This document shows positions 44,394-53,963 of a stretch of 64,000 nucleotides of DNA, piece after piece. Made by a program: the position numbers and the translations under genes. Position 1 is the stretch's first letter, and each line of letters opens with the position of its first letter. Below the pieces are notes generated by a model that searched no databases, was not told the DNA's origin, and worked only from the letters and a program-made list of their open reading frames with translations. Location of the stretch: the NCBI GenBank assembly GCA_003963435.1, contig RXJC01000004.1:156195-220194 (forward strand), written 5' to 3'. Source of the stretch: Bradyrhizobiaceae bacterium (GTDB lineage Bacteria > Pseudomonadota > Alphaproteobacteria > Rhizobiales > Xanthobacteraceae).

Positions 44394-44691
44394 GTAGGCT
44401 GGGAACTCCCTCTCCACGGCTCAGACCGAGATCGTCTCAGATCTCAATCCGCTGAATAGGCTGCTTCGACGCTCGTTCCCTCCTCGGCATGCGATCGCAC
44501 CCGCATCTCCCGTTATCTTCAATCAGGAAACTGCAGTCTCGCCCTTCAAGCAAATTGCAACTAAAGCGAATATTCGTAGAATAGCTCGCGTTGGGTGTGT
44601 CCGGCAAGCAAGCGGCAGCTGTTAGATTTTTCTGACGGTCTCACAAGCCGCCTGAGGCGCTTTGTTTTACTTCATTTAGTAGGCGCGTTCG

Positions 44692-47600
44692 ATGGACGTT
44701 CAAATCCGGCGGCGGCTCCGAAATCTGGTCACAATACTTTTGCTTGCGTTTTGGAATATGGGCCCCGCTTGCGCTCAGAACAGTTCGTTGGCCGAGGCAG
44801 TACGCTTAACCGAAGAGAGCTTTAGATACCGCGCGGCTAATCAATACCAGAAAGCCATTCCAGTAGCGGTGCGAGCATTAGCCATTGCTGAAGCGACGCT
44901 GGGTCCTAAGAACTACCAGATCGCGAACGCGCTCGACAATCTCGCCGGCTTGTACAAAGAAATTGGCAGCTACGCGAAGGCTGAACCACTGTATCTACGT
45001 GCCCTCGTCATTTGCGAACATGAGTTTGGTAACGCTCCGCGGACCGCCAATGAACTCAACAATCTTGCTGCCCTATACAGTGATATGGGCAACTACGAGA
45101 AGGCTGAACGCCTGTACAAGCGCTCGCTTGCCATCAAGAAGGAATTCCTGATCCCGGTTCATCCCAGCATCGCAACGACCTTAGGCAACCTCGCCGACTT
45201 GTATTGGAAGATGGGTGCCTACGCTAAGGCGGAGCCGCTGTATCAGCAAGCTCTTGAAATCGGGGAGAAAGCGCTTGGGCCGGAGGATCCCAGTGTCGGA
45301 TCGACGGTTAATGGTCTTGGCATTTTGTACTTCTCGATGGGTGCTTACTCGAAAGCAGAGCAATTGCTTAAACGCGCGCTCGATATCAGTGAGAAGTCGC
45401 GAGGCCTCGATGCTCCCGAGACCGCCTCCACAATCAACAATCTTGCTGACCTATACAGCACCATCGGGGCCTACGCGGAGGCCGAATCGTTGTTCAAGCG
45501 TTCGTTAGCCATCACCGAAAGGACATTCGGCTCAGATCATCCGCAGTACGCCGATTCGCTTGTCAATCTTTCCTCACTGTATCAGAGGACCGGCGCCTTC
45601 TCGAAGGCCGAACCGCTCCTGAAACAGGCTTTGGCAATTTTTGAAAAGACCGGGTCCGCTCATCCCCAAACGGCTACCGCGCTCCACAATCTCGCCGAGC
45701 TCTACCACGCAACAGGAGCCGTCACGAAAGCTAAGCCGCTTTACGAGCGAGCGCTTGCGATGGCTGCTCCCAATAGTCCGGATATCGGTGCCATACTTGA
45801 AGGTCTGGCCGCGCTATACCGCGACGCTGGTGACTATCCGAGAGCCGAACCACTCCAACGACGCGCATTAGGAATCGCGGAACAAAAGTTCGGCATTGAC
45901 CATCCGACGACCGGCGTCGCGCTCAACAATCTGGGTGGGCTGTATTTCGACAACCACGCATATGCAAAAGCCGAGATGCTCTTCAAGCGAGGGCTTGCAA
46001 TCGCCGAAAAGGAGAGCCCGGAGCATCCCGATACTGCTGCCGAACTAAACAATCTTGGCTATCTATATTTCGCGACAGGCGCCCTTTCGAGAGCCGAGAA
46101 ACTGTTCGAGCAAGCCCAACAGATCACGGAGAAGAATACGGCGCGTTTCCTGTTGACCGGCGCCGAACCGCGCAAGCAGGCTTATGTTCAGCGACTTCTC
46201 GGCATCGCTGACAGCTATGTTTCTTTTTCCCTAAAGGCGCGAGCCGAACCAGGGGCCAGCGCACTTGGACTTACGGCAGTGCTCCAGTACAAAGGGAGAG
46301 TTCTAGACGCGATGGCCGATAGCATATCACTGTTGCGCCGAAGCGTAGATCGCGACGATCAAGCGCTATTCGACAGACTTTCCGCGGTTGCCCAGACGCT
46401 ATCGACGCTCGCATTTAAGGGGCCAGGTAAACTTTCTGCTCAAGATTACCAGAAGCGCCTAAGGGATCTCGCCGACGAGCAAGAGCTATTTGAGACGCGG
46501 CTTTCCGAGCGCAGTGCCGCTTTTCGCCAGGCCGTTACTCCGGTGACGCTTGAGGGCATTCGCGCGAGCTTGCCGCCAGACGCGGCACTAGTTGAATACT
46601 TTCGCTACACGTCGTTTGACCCAACCATGGGCGGAAAAGGAGCCAGATGGGGCGCGTCGCGATATGTCGCCTATGTGTTGAGGCGCGAGGCCGTGCCCAC
46701 CGCGATTGATCTTGGCGATGCGAAAGAGATCGATAAGATGGTGGACGACTATCGCGCCTCGCTCACCGATCGAACGCAAAATTCTTACAAGGAGGCGGGA
46801 CAACATCTCTACGCGAAGATCGTAGAGCCGCTTCAATCTTCGCTCGCGGGAGACACTCGGCTGTTCATCTCTCCCGACAGCGAACTCAATCTTCTTCCCT
46901 TTTCGGCCCTTGTCGATGACCACGGCGACTACCTTATGCAGCGCTTCGAGATCACGTACCTGACCAGTGGGCGCGATCTGTTGGCTCTCGCATCGCCAGT
47001 GCCTGCATTGGCCAGCCCAGTTGTAATGGCCGATCCGGACTACGGTCAGAGCGCAAGCGGGCCGCCCACCAATCTTGCTTTGTATCGCTCGAGCGACTTG
47101 GACCGCAGTGGTCTAGTGTTCGCCCCACTCGCCGACACCGCCGAGGAAGCCAAGGCGTTGCAGCGGCTGTTCAAACTCGATGCGCAGGACGTGCTCACCG
47201 GAATCAATGCAACAGAGGAGAAACTCAAGAGGCTGCATGGCCCGCGCATCCTGCATGTTGCCACTCACGGCTTCTTCCTGAGCGATCAACAGGTAGCAGC
47301 TGGGGCGCTCCGGCCAGTCAATTTCGGCGTCCAGGCACCCCCACCGCCAATGGGCGAGAACCCACTACTGCGCTCAGGGCTCGCTCTGGCGGGCGCCAAT
47401 GTACGACGCTCCAGCGAGGATAATGATGGCATTCTTACTGCAGCTGAGGCCGCGCAACTTGATTTGCGCGGCACGCAACTGGTTGTGCTCTCTGCCTGCG
47501 AGACAGGATTAGGCGAGGTCCAGCAAGGCCAAGGAGTATACGGACTTCGTCGCGCCCTGGTACTCGCCGGAGCGCAGGCGCAACTGGTGTCGCTGTGGAA

Positions 47601-47790
47601 GGTGGCCGATGCGCAAACACGAGCGCTGATGACAATGTATTATGAGCGAATGCTCAACGGCGAGGGGCGCTCCGCGGCGTTGAGAGAAACTCAAAAAGCG
47701 ATGATCGCAGATCCCGCCACTCAGCACCCCTACTATTGGGCCGCCTTCCTTCAGATCGGCGATTGGACGCCTCTGGCAGCAAAAAAGTGA
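44692..47790 (+). CDS. Secreted TPR-repeat CHAT-domain protein (copy 1)
   Basis: A 1032-residue protein. It has a probable Sec signal peptide (LLLAFWNMGPACAQ), then about ten kinesin-light-chain-type TPR units of 42 residues, a helical linker (about 480-650), and a C-terminal CHAT domain, a caspase-like cysteine protease fold. The probable catalytic pair is His859 in HVATHGFFL and Cys936 in SACETGLG. The TPRs may bind a partner or substrate and restrain the protease. The next gene encodes a close paralogue. The role is not known; because of the signal peptide it should act outside the cytoplasm. Confidence 0.88.
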   Translation: MDVQIRRRLRNLVTILLLAFWNMGPACAQNSSLAEAVRLTEESFRYRAANQYQKAIPVAVRALAIAEATLGPKNYQIANALDNLAGLYKEIGSYAKAEPLYLRALVICEHEFGNAPRTANELNNLAALYSDMGNYEKAERLYKRSLAIKKEFLIPVHPSIATTLGNLADLYWKMGAYAKAEPLYQQALEIGEKALGPEDPSVGSTVNGLGILYFSMGAYSKAEQLLKRALDISEKSRGLDAPETASTINNLADLYSTIGAYAEAESLFKRSLAITERTFGSDHPQYADSLVNLSSLYQRTGAFSKAEPLLKQALAIFEKTGSAHPQTATALHNLAELYHATGAVTKAKPLYERALAMAAPNSPDIGAILEGLAALYRDAGDYPRAEPLQRRALGIAEQKFGIDHPTTGVALNNLGGLYFDNHAYAKAEMLFKRGLAIAEKESPEHPDTAAELNNLGYLYFATGALSRAEKLFEQAQQITEKNTARFLLTGAEPRKQAYVQRLLGIADSYVSFSLKARAEPGASALGLTAVLQYKGRVLDAMADSISLLRRSVDRDDQALFDRLSAVAQTLSTLAFKGPGKLSAQDYQKRLRDLADEQELFETRLSERSAAFRQAVTPVTLEGIRASLPPDAALVEYFRYTSFDPTMGGKGARWGASRYVAYVLRREAVPTAIDLGDAKEIDKMVDDYRASLTDRTQNSYKEAGQHLYAKIVEPLQSSLAGDTRLFISPDSELNLLPFSALVDDHGDYLMQRFEITYLTSGRDLLALASPVPALASPVVMADPDYGQSASGPPTNLALYRSSDLDRSGLVFAPLADTAEEAKALQRLFKLDAQDVLTGINATEEKLKRLHGPRILHVATHGFFLSDQQVAAGALRPVNFGVQAPPPPMGENPLLRSGLALAGANVRRSSEDNDGILTAAEAAQLDLRGTQLVVLSACETGLGEVQQGQGVYGLRRALVLAGAQAQLVSLWKVADAQTRALMTMYYERMLNGEGRSAALRETQKAMIADPATQHPYYWAAFLQIGDWTPLAAKK

Positions 47791-47945
47791 TCTCTGACCA
47801 CTTGGCCGGACTTAAGCTTGGAGGGAACCATGCAAGATTCTTGGAAAGCACAATCCCGGCATTTTTGGAGCGGAATGGGCCCATCATGATCGGTTCAAGG
47901 CGATGGTCCGTTAGACTACTTGGTGGGTATCGTAGAAGCAGCTCG

Positions 47946-50900
47946 ATGAACCGCTGTGGAATCGCTTTTGCGCTCTTGCTCGTCCTCTTGATACCACCTA
48001 AGGCGGGTGCGCAAGAAGGTGATCTCGCCGAAGCAAAACGTTTGAACGGCGAGATAAGGCAGCGCTACGCGACGGGCCAGTATCAGGAGGCCATTCCGCT
48101 TGCTGAGCGCGCACTGGAAATCAATGAGAAGGAACGCGGCCCCGAGCATCCCGACACCGCCCAATCGCTCAACAATCTCGCTGCGCTGTACCAAGCCGGC
48201 GGCGCGTATGCGAAGGCCGAACCGCTCTACCAACGCGCGCTCGCAATCGCCGAGAAAGTCCTGGGCCCGAATGACCCAAACACCGCCACGGCGCTTAACA
48301 ACCTTGCCACGCTCTACCGGATCACCGGCGCCTATTCCAAAGCCGAGCCACTCTACCTACGAGCACTCACCATCCGCGAAAGCGTCCTCGGACCGAAGCA
48401 CCCCGACACCGCCAGCGCACTCAACAATCTCGCTACCCTCTACCAAACCACCGGCACCTACGCGAAGGCCGAGCCGCTCTATAAGCGCGCGCTCGCGATC
48501 CGCGAGAAGGCGCTCGGCACCGAGCATCCCAATACTGCCGTCTCGCTTAACAATCTCGCAGAACTGTATCGCGCCACTGGCGCCTATGAAAAGGCCGAGC
48601 CGCTCTACAAACGAGCACTTGCGATCCGCGAGAAGACGCTCGGTCCAGAGCACCCCAACACTGCTGTCTCGCTCAACAATCTCGCAGAATTGTACCGTGC
48701 CACCGGCGCCTATGAAATGGCCGAGCCGCTCTATAAACGAGCACTGGCCATCCGCGAGAAGACGCTCGGTCCAGATCATCACGACACCGCCATCTCGCTT
48801 GACAGTCTTGCCCAGTTCTATCTCACCGTTGGCGCCTACAACAAAGCCGAGCCACTCTTTGAGCGTGCACTGACCATTACGGAGAAGGCATTCGGCCCGG
48901 AGCATCCCGACACCGCCGGCTCGCTAAACAATATGGGGGCGATGTACCAAACCATCGGGGCTTACACGAAGGCCGAGCCGCTCTACCTACGGGCACTCGC
49001 GATCGCCGAGAAGGCGTTAGGGCCAGAGCACCCGAACACCGCCACTACACTCAACATTCTCGCATCACTTTACCAAGACACCGGGGCTTACGCGAAGGCT
49101 GAGCCGCTCCTCCAGCGCGCACTTGCGATCCGAGAGAAGGTGCTCGGCCCAGAGCATCCTGACATTGCGGTCTCGCTCGATGGTCTCGCCCGGTACTACC
49201 TCGCAACCGGCGTCTACACCAAGGCCGAGCCTCTCTATCAGCACTCGCTCGCGATACGCGAGAAAGCTCTTGCTGCAGGGCATCCAGACATTGCGCACTC
49301 GCTCGACAATCTTGCCGCGCTATACCAAACGACTGGTGCCTATTCAAAGGCCGAGCCACTGTATAAGCGCGCTTTGAAGATTATCGAAAAGGCGGCCGGC
49401 CCAAATCATCCAAATACAGCGGCTGCGTTGAACGATCTCGCTGTATTGTACCAAACCACCGGCGCCTACAAACAGGCCCAGCGGCTGTTTGAACGTGCAT
49501 TGACCGTTTATGAGAGAACACTCGCGCCAGAGCATCCGAATATCGCCGCAACGCTCAACAACTTCGCCGCCTTATATATAGCTGCCGGTGTACCCACAAG
49601 GGCCCTGCCCTTCTACCAACGCGCGCTTGCGATCGATGAGATCAATGTCGGGCGCTTTATGCTCAGCAGCAACGAGTCACGAAAGCGTGCCTACCTTTCG
49701 CAACGTGTCGGCGATACCTACGCCGATGCTTCATTCTCGCTAATGGTCGTCGATCCGCGCGCCCGCGCGATAGGACTCACGGCGGTGCTGCAATACAAAG
49801 GCCGGGTGCTCGATGCGATGGCTGATAGCGTCGCGCTGCTTCGACGCAGCGTTGATCCCAAGGACGAAGGACTGTTTGATGACCTGACCGCGGTGGCGCA
49901 GCAGCTCTCGACCCTCGCCTTTCGCGGCCCTGGAAATCTATCTACGCAAGCTTACCGCGAACGCTTGAATAGCCTTTCTCGCGAACAGGAGCGGCTTGAG
50001 AGTGAACTCTCTACTCGGAGCGCGGCATTTCGTCAGGCCGTGACCCCAATCACTCTCGACGGAGTTCGTCAAAGGTTACCAAACGATGCGGCTCTGGTGG
50101 AATGGTTTCGCTATCAACCTTTCGACCCGAAGGCGAACGACGAGAAGGCACGGCGGAGTGCAGCTCGCTATGTTGCCTATGTGTTGCGGCACGATGGCGA
50201 TCCAGTGGCAATCGACCTGGGCGCCGCTCATGATATAGACAAACTCGCGAAAGACTTCCGCGTCGCACTGACCGATAAGGCACAAGATTCTTACAAGAAG
50301 GGCGCGCATGAGCTTTTCGAGAAAATCATCAAGCCACTGCAGTCCGCTCTTTCTGGCATCAATCGACTGCTCTTGTCCCCTGATAGCGAACTTAATCTTC
50401 TCCCCTTTGCAAGCCTCATGGATGACCACGGCGACTATCTTACGCAGCGCTTCGAGATCACTTACCTGACGAGTGGGCGCGATCTGTTGACTCTCGCGGC
50501 GTCAACGCCCGCGTACAGTAGCCCGGTGGTGATGGCTAATCCTGACTACGGTCAGAGCTTCAGCGGCCCGCCCGCCAATCTTGCCTCGTACCGTTCGGTC
50601 GACTTGGACCGCGGCGGTTTGGTATTCCCACCACTTACCGGCACTGCCGAGGAGGCCAAGGCGTTGCAGGGGCTGCTCAAGCTTGATGCGCAAGAAGTAC
50701 TTACGGAAACCAATGCGACGGAAGAGAAACTCAAGGGCTTGCACAGCCCGCGGATCCTACATGTAGCCACCCACGGGTTCTTCCTGAACGATCAGCAAGT
50801 GGCGACCGGTGCTCTCCGGCCAGTCAGTTTCGGCAGCGAGACATCACCTCAGCTGTTCGGCGAGAACCCACTGCTGCGCTCGGGATTGGCCTTGGCCGGC

Positions 50901-51296
50901 GCCAACGCGCGACGTTCCGGCGAAAGTGACGATGGCATTCTTACCGCGGCTGAGGCCGCGCAACTCGATTTGCGTGGTACCCAACTGGTGGTGCTCTCGG
51001 CTTGCGAGACAGGGTTGGGCCAGGTGCAACAGGGTGAGGGAGTATACGGGCTCCGCCGCGCGCTTGTACTCGCCGGAGCGCAGGCGCAGTTGGTGTCCCT
51101 ATGGAAGGTGGCCGATACTCAGACACGGACACTGATGGTGGACTATTATAAGCGACTACTCGACGGCGAGGGGCGTTCGGCTGCGCTACGCGAGGTACAA
51201 AAGGCCATGATCGCAAACCCTGCGACTCAGCATCCCTACTATTGGGCTGCTTTCCTTCCCATCGGCAATTGGACGCCGTTGGCGGGAAAAGAGTGA
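47946..51296 (+). CDS. Secreted TPR-repeat CHAT-domain protein (copy 2)
   Basis: A 1116-residue paralogue of the preceding protein, with a signal peptide (FALLLVLLIPPKAGAQ), twelve 42-residue TPR units with the GPEHPDTA motif, a linker and a CHAT domain with His943 in HVATHGFFL and Cys1020 in SACETGLG. The CHAT halves of the two genes are highly similar at DNA level, a tandem duplication. The repeats here are more regular than in copy 1, suggesting more recent unit expansion. A start at 47886 would lengthen the N terminus by 20 residues. It ends 78 bases before a Tat-exported hydrolase. Confidence 0.88.
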   Translation: MNRCGIAFALLLVLLIPPKAGAQEGDLAEAKRLNGEIRQRYATGQYQEAIPLAERALEINEKERGPEHPDTAQSLNNLAALYQAGGAYAKAEPLYQRALAIAEKVLGPNDPNTATALNNLATLYRITGAYSKAEPLYLRALTIRESVLGPKHPDTASALNNLATLYQTTGTYAKAEPLYKRALAIREKALGTEHPNTAVSLNNLAELYRATGAYEKAEPLYKRALAIREKTLGPEHPNTAVSLNNLAELYRATGAYEMAEPLYKRALAIREKTLGPDHHDTAISLDSLAQFYLTVGAYNKAEPLFERALTITEKAFGPEHPDTAGSLNNMGAMYQTIGAYTKAEPLYLRALAIAEKALGPEHPNTATTLNILASLYQDTGAYAKAEPLLQRALAIREKVLGPEHPDIAVSLDGLARYYLATGVYTKAEPLYQHSLAIREKALAAGHPDIAHSLDNLAALYQTTGAYSKAEPLYKRALKIIEKAAGPNHPNTAAALNDLAVLYQTTGAYKQAQRLFERALTVYERTLAPEHPNIAATLNNFAALYIAAGVPTRALPFYQRALAIDEINVGRFMLSSNESRKRAYLSQRVGDTYADASFSLMVVDPRARAIGLTAVLQYKGRVLDAMADSVALLRRSVDPKDEGLFDDLTAVAQQLSTLAFRGPGNLSTQAYRERLNSLSREQERLESELSTRSAAFRQAVTPITLDGVRQRLPNDAALVEWFRYQPFDPKANDEKARRSAARYVAYVLRHDGDPVAIDLGAAHDIDKLAKDFRVALTDKAQDSYKKGAHELFEKIIKPLQSALSGINRLLLSPDSELNLLPFASLMDDHGDYLTQRFEITYLTSGRDLLTLAASTPAYSSPVVMANPDYGQSFSGPPANLASYRSVDLDRGGLVFPPLTGTAEEAKALQGLLKLDAQEVLTETNATEEKLKGLHSPRILHVATHGFFLNDQQVATGALRPVSFGSETSPQLFGENPLLRSGLALAGANARRSGESDDGILTAAEAAQLDLRGTQLVVLSACETGLGQVQQGEGVYGLRRALVLAGAQAQLVSLWKVADTQTRTLMVDYYKRLLDGEGRSAALREVQKAMIANPATQHPYYWAAFLPIGNWTPLAGKE

Positions 51297-51374
51297 TGCC
51301 CTACTAGTTGGCCAGACTGCGACTTGCCAGCTACTATGCAATGAGTGCTTATTCCGATTTTTAAAGAGGGCGCA

Positions 51375-52859
51375 ATGCACCTGAAGTTGGCAAACGGTAA
51401 TTCGCGTCGCTCCTTCCTTAAGTCCGTTGGAGGGCTCGGAAGTCTTGCCCTGGCACCGTGGTCGCAATCATTAGCGGCGGAGTCACGAGTGACTGATTTA
51501 ATCATCTTCCTACCGGGAATAACCGGTAGCGTTCTACAAAAGGACAATAAGGACGTATGGGCAGTCACAGCAGGAAGCGTTGGCGGCGCATTGGCCTCCT
51601 TGGGCCGAAACCTTCGAGCGCTCGAGCTCAAGGACGATCCCCAAGACGTTGAGGATTTGGGAGACGGCGTAATCGCTACCAGTCTCTTCCCGGACGTTCA
51701 CCTCATTCCCGGATTCTGGAAGATCGACGGCTACAGCGGGGTGCGCGCCGCGCTCAGCCGGAGGCTGAAACTCGATGGCGCGCAGAATTACATCGAGTTT
51801 GCCTATGATTGGAGGCGCGACAACCGAGTTGCCGCGCGCAGACTCGCGCGTCTGGTACCAACATGGCTCGCACAATGGAAGAGAGTATCGGGCAATAATG
51901 ATGCAAAAGTTATATTCATTGCTCACTCTATGGGTGGTCTCGTAGCGCGCTATTACCTTGAGTGCTTGGAAGGATGGAAACACGCGAGAAAACTCATCAC
52001 CTTCGGTACTCCCTATCGCGGCTCGCCCAATGCACTTGACTTCCTATCGAACGGATATGCCAAGACGTTCGCCGGATTCAATGTCGCCGATCTTTCTACT
52101 TTGCTCCGGTCGTTTACTTCAGTCTATCAGCTGTTGCCACGATACCCCTGCGTTGATACGGGCGATGGCGTGATGCGTCGACCCGCGGAAGCGGGTGGAT
52201 TACCTAACATTGATTCAGCGAAAGCTGCGGCCGGCCTTGCATTTCACAAGGAACTCGAACAGGCAATCTGTGCAAATGCGAGTTCGAAGGAATACAAGCC
52301 TTACCTGGTGCACCCAATCATTGGAACCGATCAGCCAACCAAACAGTCTGCTCGCCTCCAGAATGGCCGGCTCATGGCATTCAACGAGCTAAGTGGCACT
52401 GATGAAAGTGGAGATGGCACCGTGCCTCGGCCCTCGGCAGTGCCTCTGGGATGCAGTAGCGAAGACGACACGGCTTTTGGACGTACTGCTTTATTCGTTC
52501 CTGGAGTACACGGCTCTCTACAAAACCTCCCACAGGTCATAACGCAGATATCCTACGTCCTATTGGAGCCGAAATTTGAGGCGTACCGCCCCGCGACCGA
52601 AACATTGTCTCTAAGAGTCGAGGACGCCTATTTGGTGGGGGAGACCGTAAACATCGCCTGCGATGCAGGATCGGCGAAGGCTAATGCCACGCTGGCCGTG
52701 CAAGATGTGACGACCGGGCGTCGGTTATTCGAACGCAAGTTGGTGACACGTTCGAATAAACGCATCCCCGTGGAACACTTACCCGCCGGCACATATCGAG
52801 CCGCACTCCAAGTCGAAGGACGAACGCTAATCTCAGACGTGTTTTTGGTGTCACCATAG
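51375..52859 (+). CDS. Tat-exported LCAT-like alpha/beta hydrolase
   Basis: A 494-residue esterase/lipase of the lecithin:cholesterol acyltransferase type. The twin-arginine signal is NSRRSFLKSVGGLG followed by ALAPW. The mature part has DLIIFLPGITGSVLQ, the nucleophile elbow AHSMGG with Ser185, an Asp in SGDGTVPRP and a His in PGVHGSLQ. A C-terminal beta-rich domain (about 410-494) follows. It probably cleaves or transfers acyl groups of lipids in the periplasm. Being on the same strand 78 bases after two TPR-CHAT genes, it may be their partner; this is inference. Confidence 0.85.
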   Translation: MHLKLANGNSRRSFLKSVGGLGSLALAPWSQSLAAESRVTDLIIFLPGITGSVLQKDNKDVWAVTAGSVGGALASLGRNLRALELKDDPQDVEDLGDGVIATSLFPDVHLIPGFWKIDGYSGVRAALSRRLKLDGAQNYIEFAYDWRRDNRVAARRLARLVPTWLAQWKRVSGNNDAKVIFIAHSMGGLVARYYLECLEGWKHARKLITFGTPYRGSPNALDFLSNGYAKTFAGFNVADLSTLLRSFTSVYQLLPRYPCVDTGDGVMRRPAEAGGLPNIDSAKAAAGLAFHKELEQAICANASSKEYKPYLVHPIIGTDQPTKQSARLQNGRLMAFNELSGTDESGDGTVPRPSAVPLGCSSEDDTAFGRTALFVPGVHGSLQNLPQVITQISYVLLEPKFEAYRPATETLSLRVEDAYLVGETVNIACDAGSAKANATLAVQDVTTGRRLFERKLVTRSNKRIPVEHLPAGTYRAALQVEGRTLISDVFLVSP

Positions 52860-53055
52860 AGTTCGATCGCTCAATTCGGCGTCGGGTGGTTACCCAAAAG
52901 AATGAGGCACGGTTGTCGAACGCCGCATTTTCATGGATGGTCACGGGCGCATCTGATTGCCGACCGACTCAGGATGTTCCCGGGACCAAGCCGGCCGCGC
53001 TCAACCCGGCTCATCTACCGGTTTCAAGAAAGCGTCTACGGCCACGCAACGGGCC
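52860..53055. other. Intergenic region
   Basis: About 200 bases after the hydrolase with no gene visible. The next feature is a reversed TPR remnant. Confidence 0.4.
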
Positions 53056-53400
53056 TCAGTCACAGCAAGTTTTCAAATTTGAAGATCTGCTTCGGCAAAA
53101 GCAGGCCACGTCGATTGCCACGTCCGCCAACACCTTTACCTTCGACAATCGACGCTCGATGACTTTCATTTCATCGACGGCCTCTCGCGCCTGGAGGCAT
53201 TCGGCCAGGCCTTGAAGCGCCCAAACATTGTCCGGATGCTGCGCACATCTCTGGATACCTGAAGTCAAGCCAAGGTCTTCACGGAAGCACTGCTCGGCCT
53301 CAGCAAAGCGACCTTGCTCGGCGAGCAAAGCCCCGAGTGCGTGCCGGGGAGGATGCATCCAGGCCCAAGGCTCGCCTTGCGGGTCAGAATGAAGATGACA
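53056..53400 (-). pseudogene. TPR-protein remnant (C-terminal part)
   Basis: The minus strand encodes a piece resembling the end of a TPR-type protein: RHALGALLAEQGRFAEAEQC, then QHPDNVWALQGLAECLQARE and ADVAIDVACFCRS. Intact relatives in Rhizobiales have the same order (HALGALLxEQGR, HPDNVWxLxGxxECL, ADVxxxxSCFC). The upstream part is missing and the other strand carries a short gene over the same ground. A gene end left by a rearrangement. Confidence 0.65.
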
Positions 53401-53753
53401 TGATCGACGCGATGCAGGAATTCATCGAAATTCACGGGACCGCCGCTCAAGAGAGCATTGACCCAAAGGGTATTGCGATCCGTGTGCCAAAGCTCAGCGG
53501 CGGAGCCGACAATCACGATGACGAGCATATCAATGCGATCCTGCGTGGCTCGCTGAGCATGGTTGCCGCGATGCTGAGGATCAATGCAACAGTTCCCGTA
53601 GACAGCCGTGGCGGCGAGAAGCCAAGCGAGGTCGAAAGGAGCGACTACAATAAAGCCCTGGAAGAAATCGCAAGGGGAGTGAAATTGCTCAATGCACGAA
53701 TGAAAGTGCCTCGCTCTACGCGGAAGCGGATCACTCCGTCTGGATCAAGATGA
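53400..53753 (+). CDS. Small hypothetical protein
   Basis: A 117-residue frame starting at the ATG of MIDAMQEFIEIHGTAAQE. It contains GIAIRVPKLSGGADN and DYNKALEEIARGVKLLNARM, and ends in a basic tail. It looks like a cytoplasmic helical protein; no family is recognised. Its start overlaps the edge of the reversed TPR remnant. Confidence 0.4.
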   Translation: MIDAMQEFIEIHGTAAQESIDPKGIAIRVPKLSGGADNHDDEHINAILRGSLSMVAAMLRINATVPVDSRGGEKPSEVERSDYNKALEEIARGVKLLNARMKVPRSTRKRITPSGSR

Positions 53754-53812
53754 AAGCGTTGATCGCAACGAATTAAGAAGGCTCCCCGCCAGGCGGTCCC
53801 GGAGACCTGAGA

Positions 53813-53956
53813 ATGTGCAATCTCTATTCAATCACGACCAACCAAGCCGCCATCAGCGCGCTGTTCCGCGTGGTCAACCGGTACGTCGGTAATCTGGAGC
53901 CGATGCGCCGTGTATTTCCCGACTACAGACCACTAATCGTACGTGCAACTCAGTAG
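53813..53956 (+). pseudogene. SOS-response-associated peptidase (SRAP/YedK) fragment
   Basis: A 47-residue frame MCNLYSITTNQAAISALFRV followed by NRYVGNLEPMRRVFPDYRPL. It matches the N terminus of YedK/HMCES proteins, including the catalytic Cys2 that caps abasic sites. The frame stops after ATQ where intact proteins continue for about 170 residues. A truncated, probably inactive copy. Confidence 0.8.
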
Positions 53957-53963
53957 ACAACGA

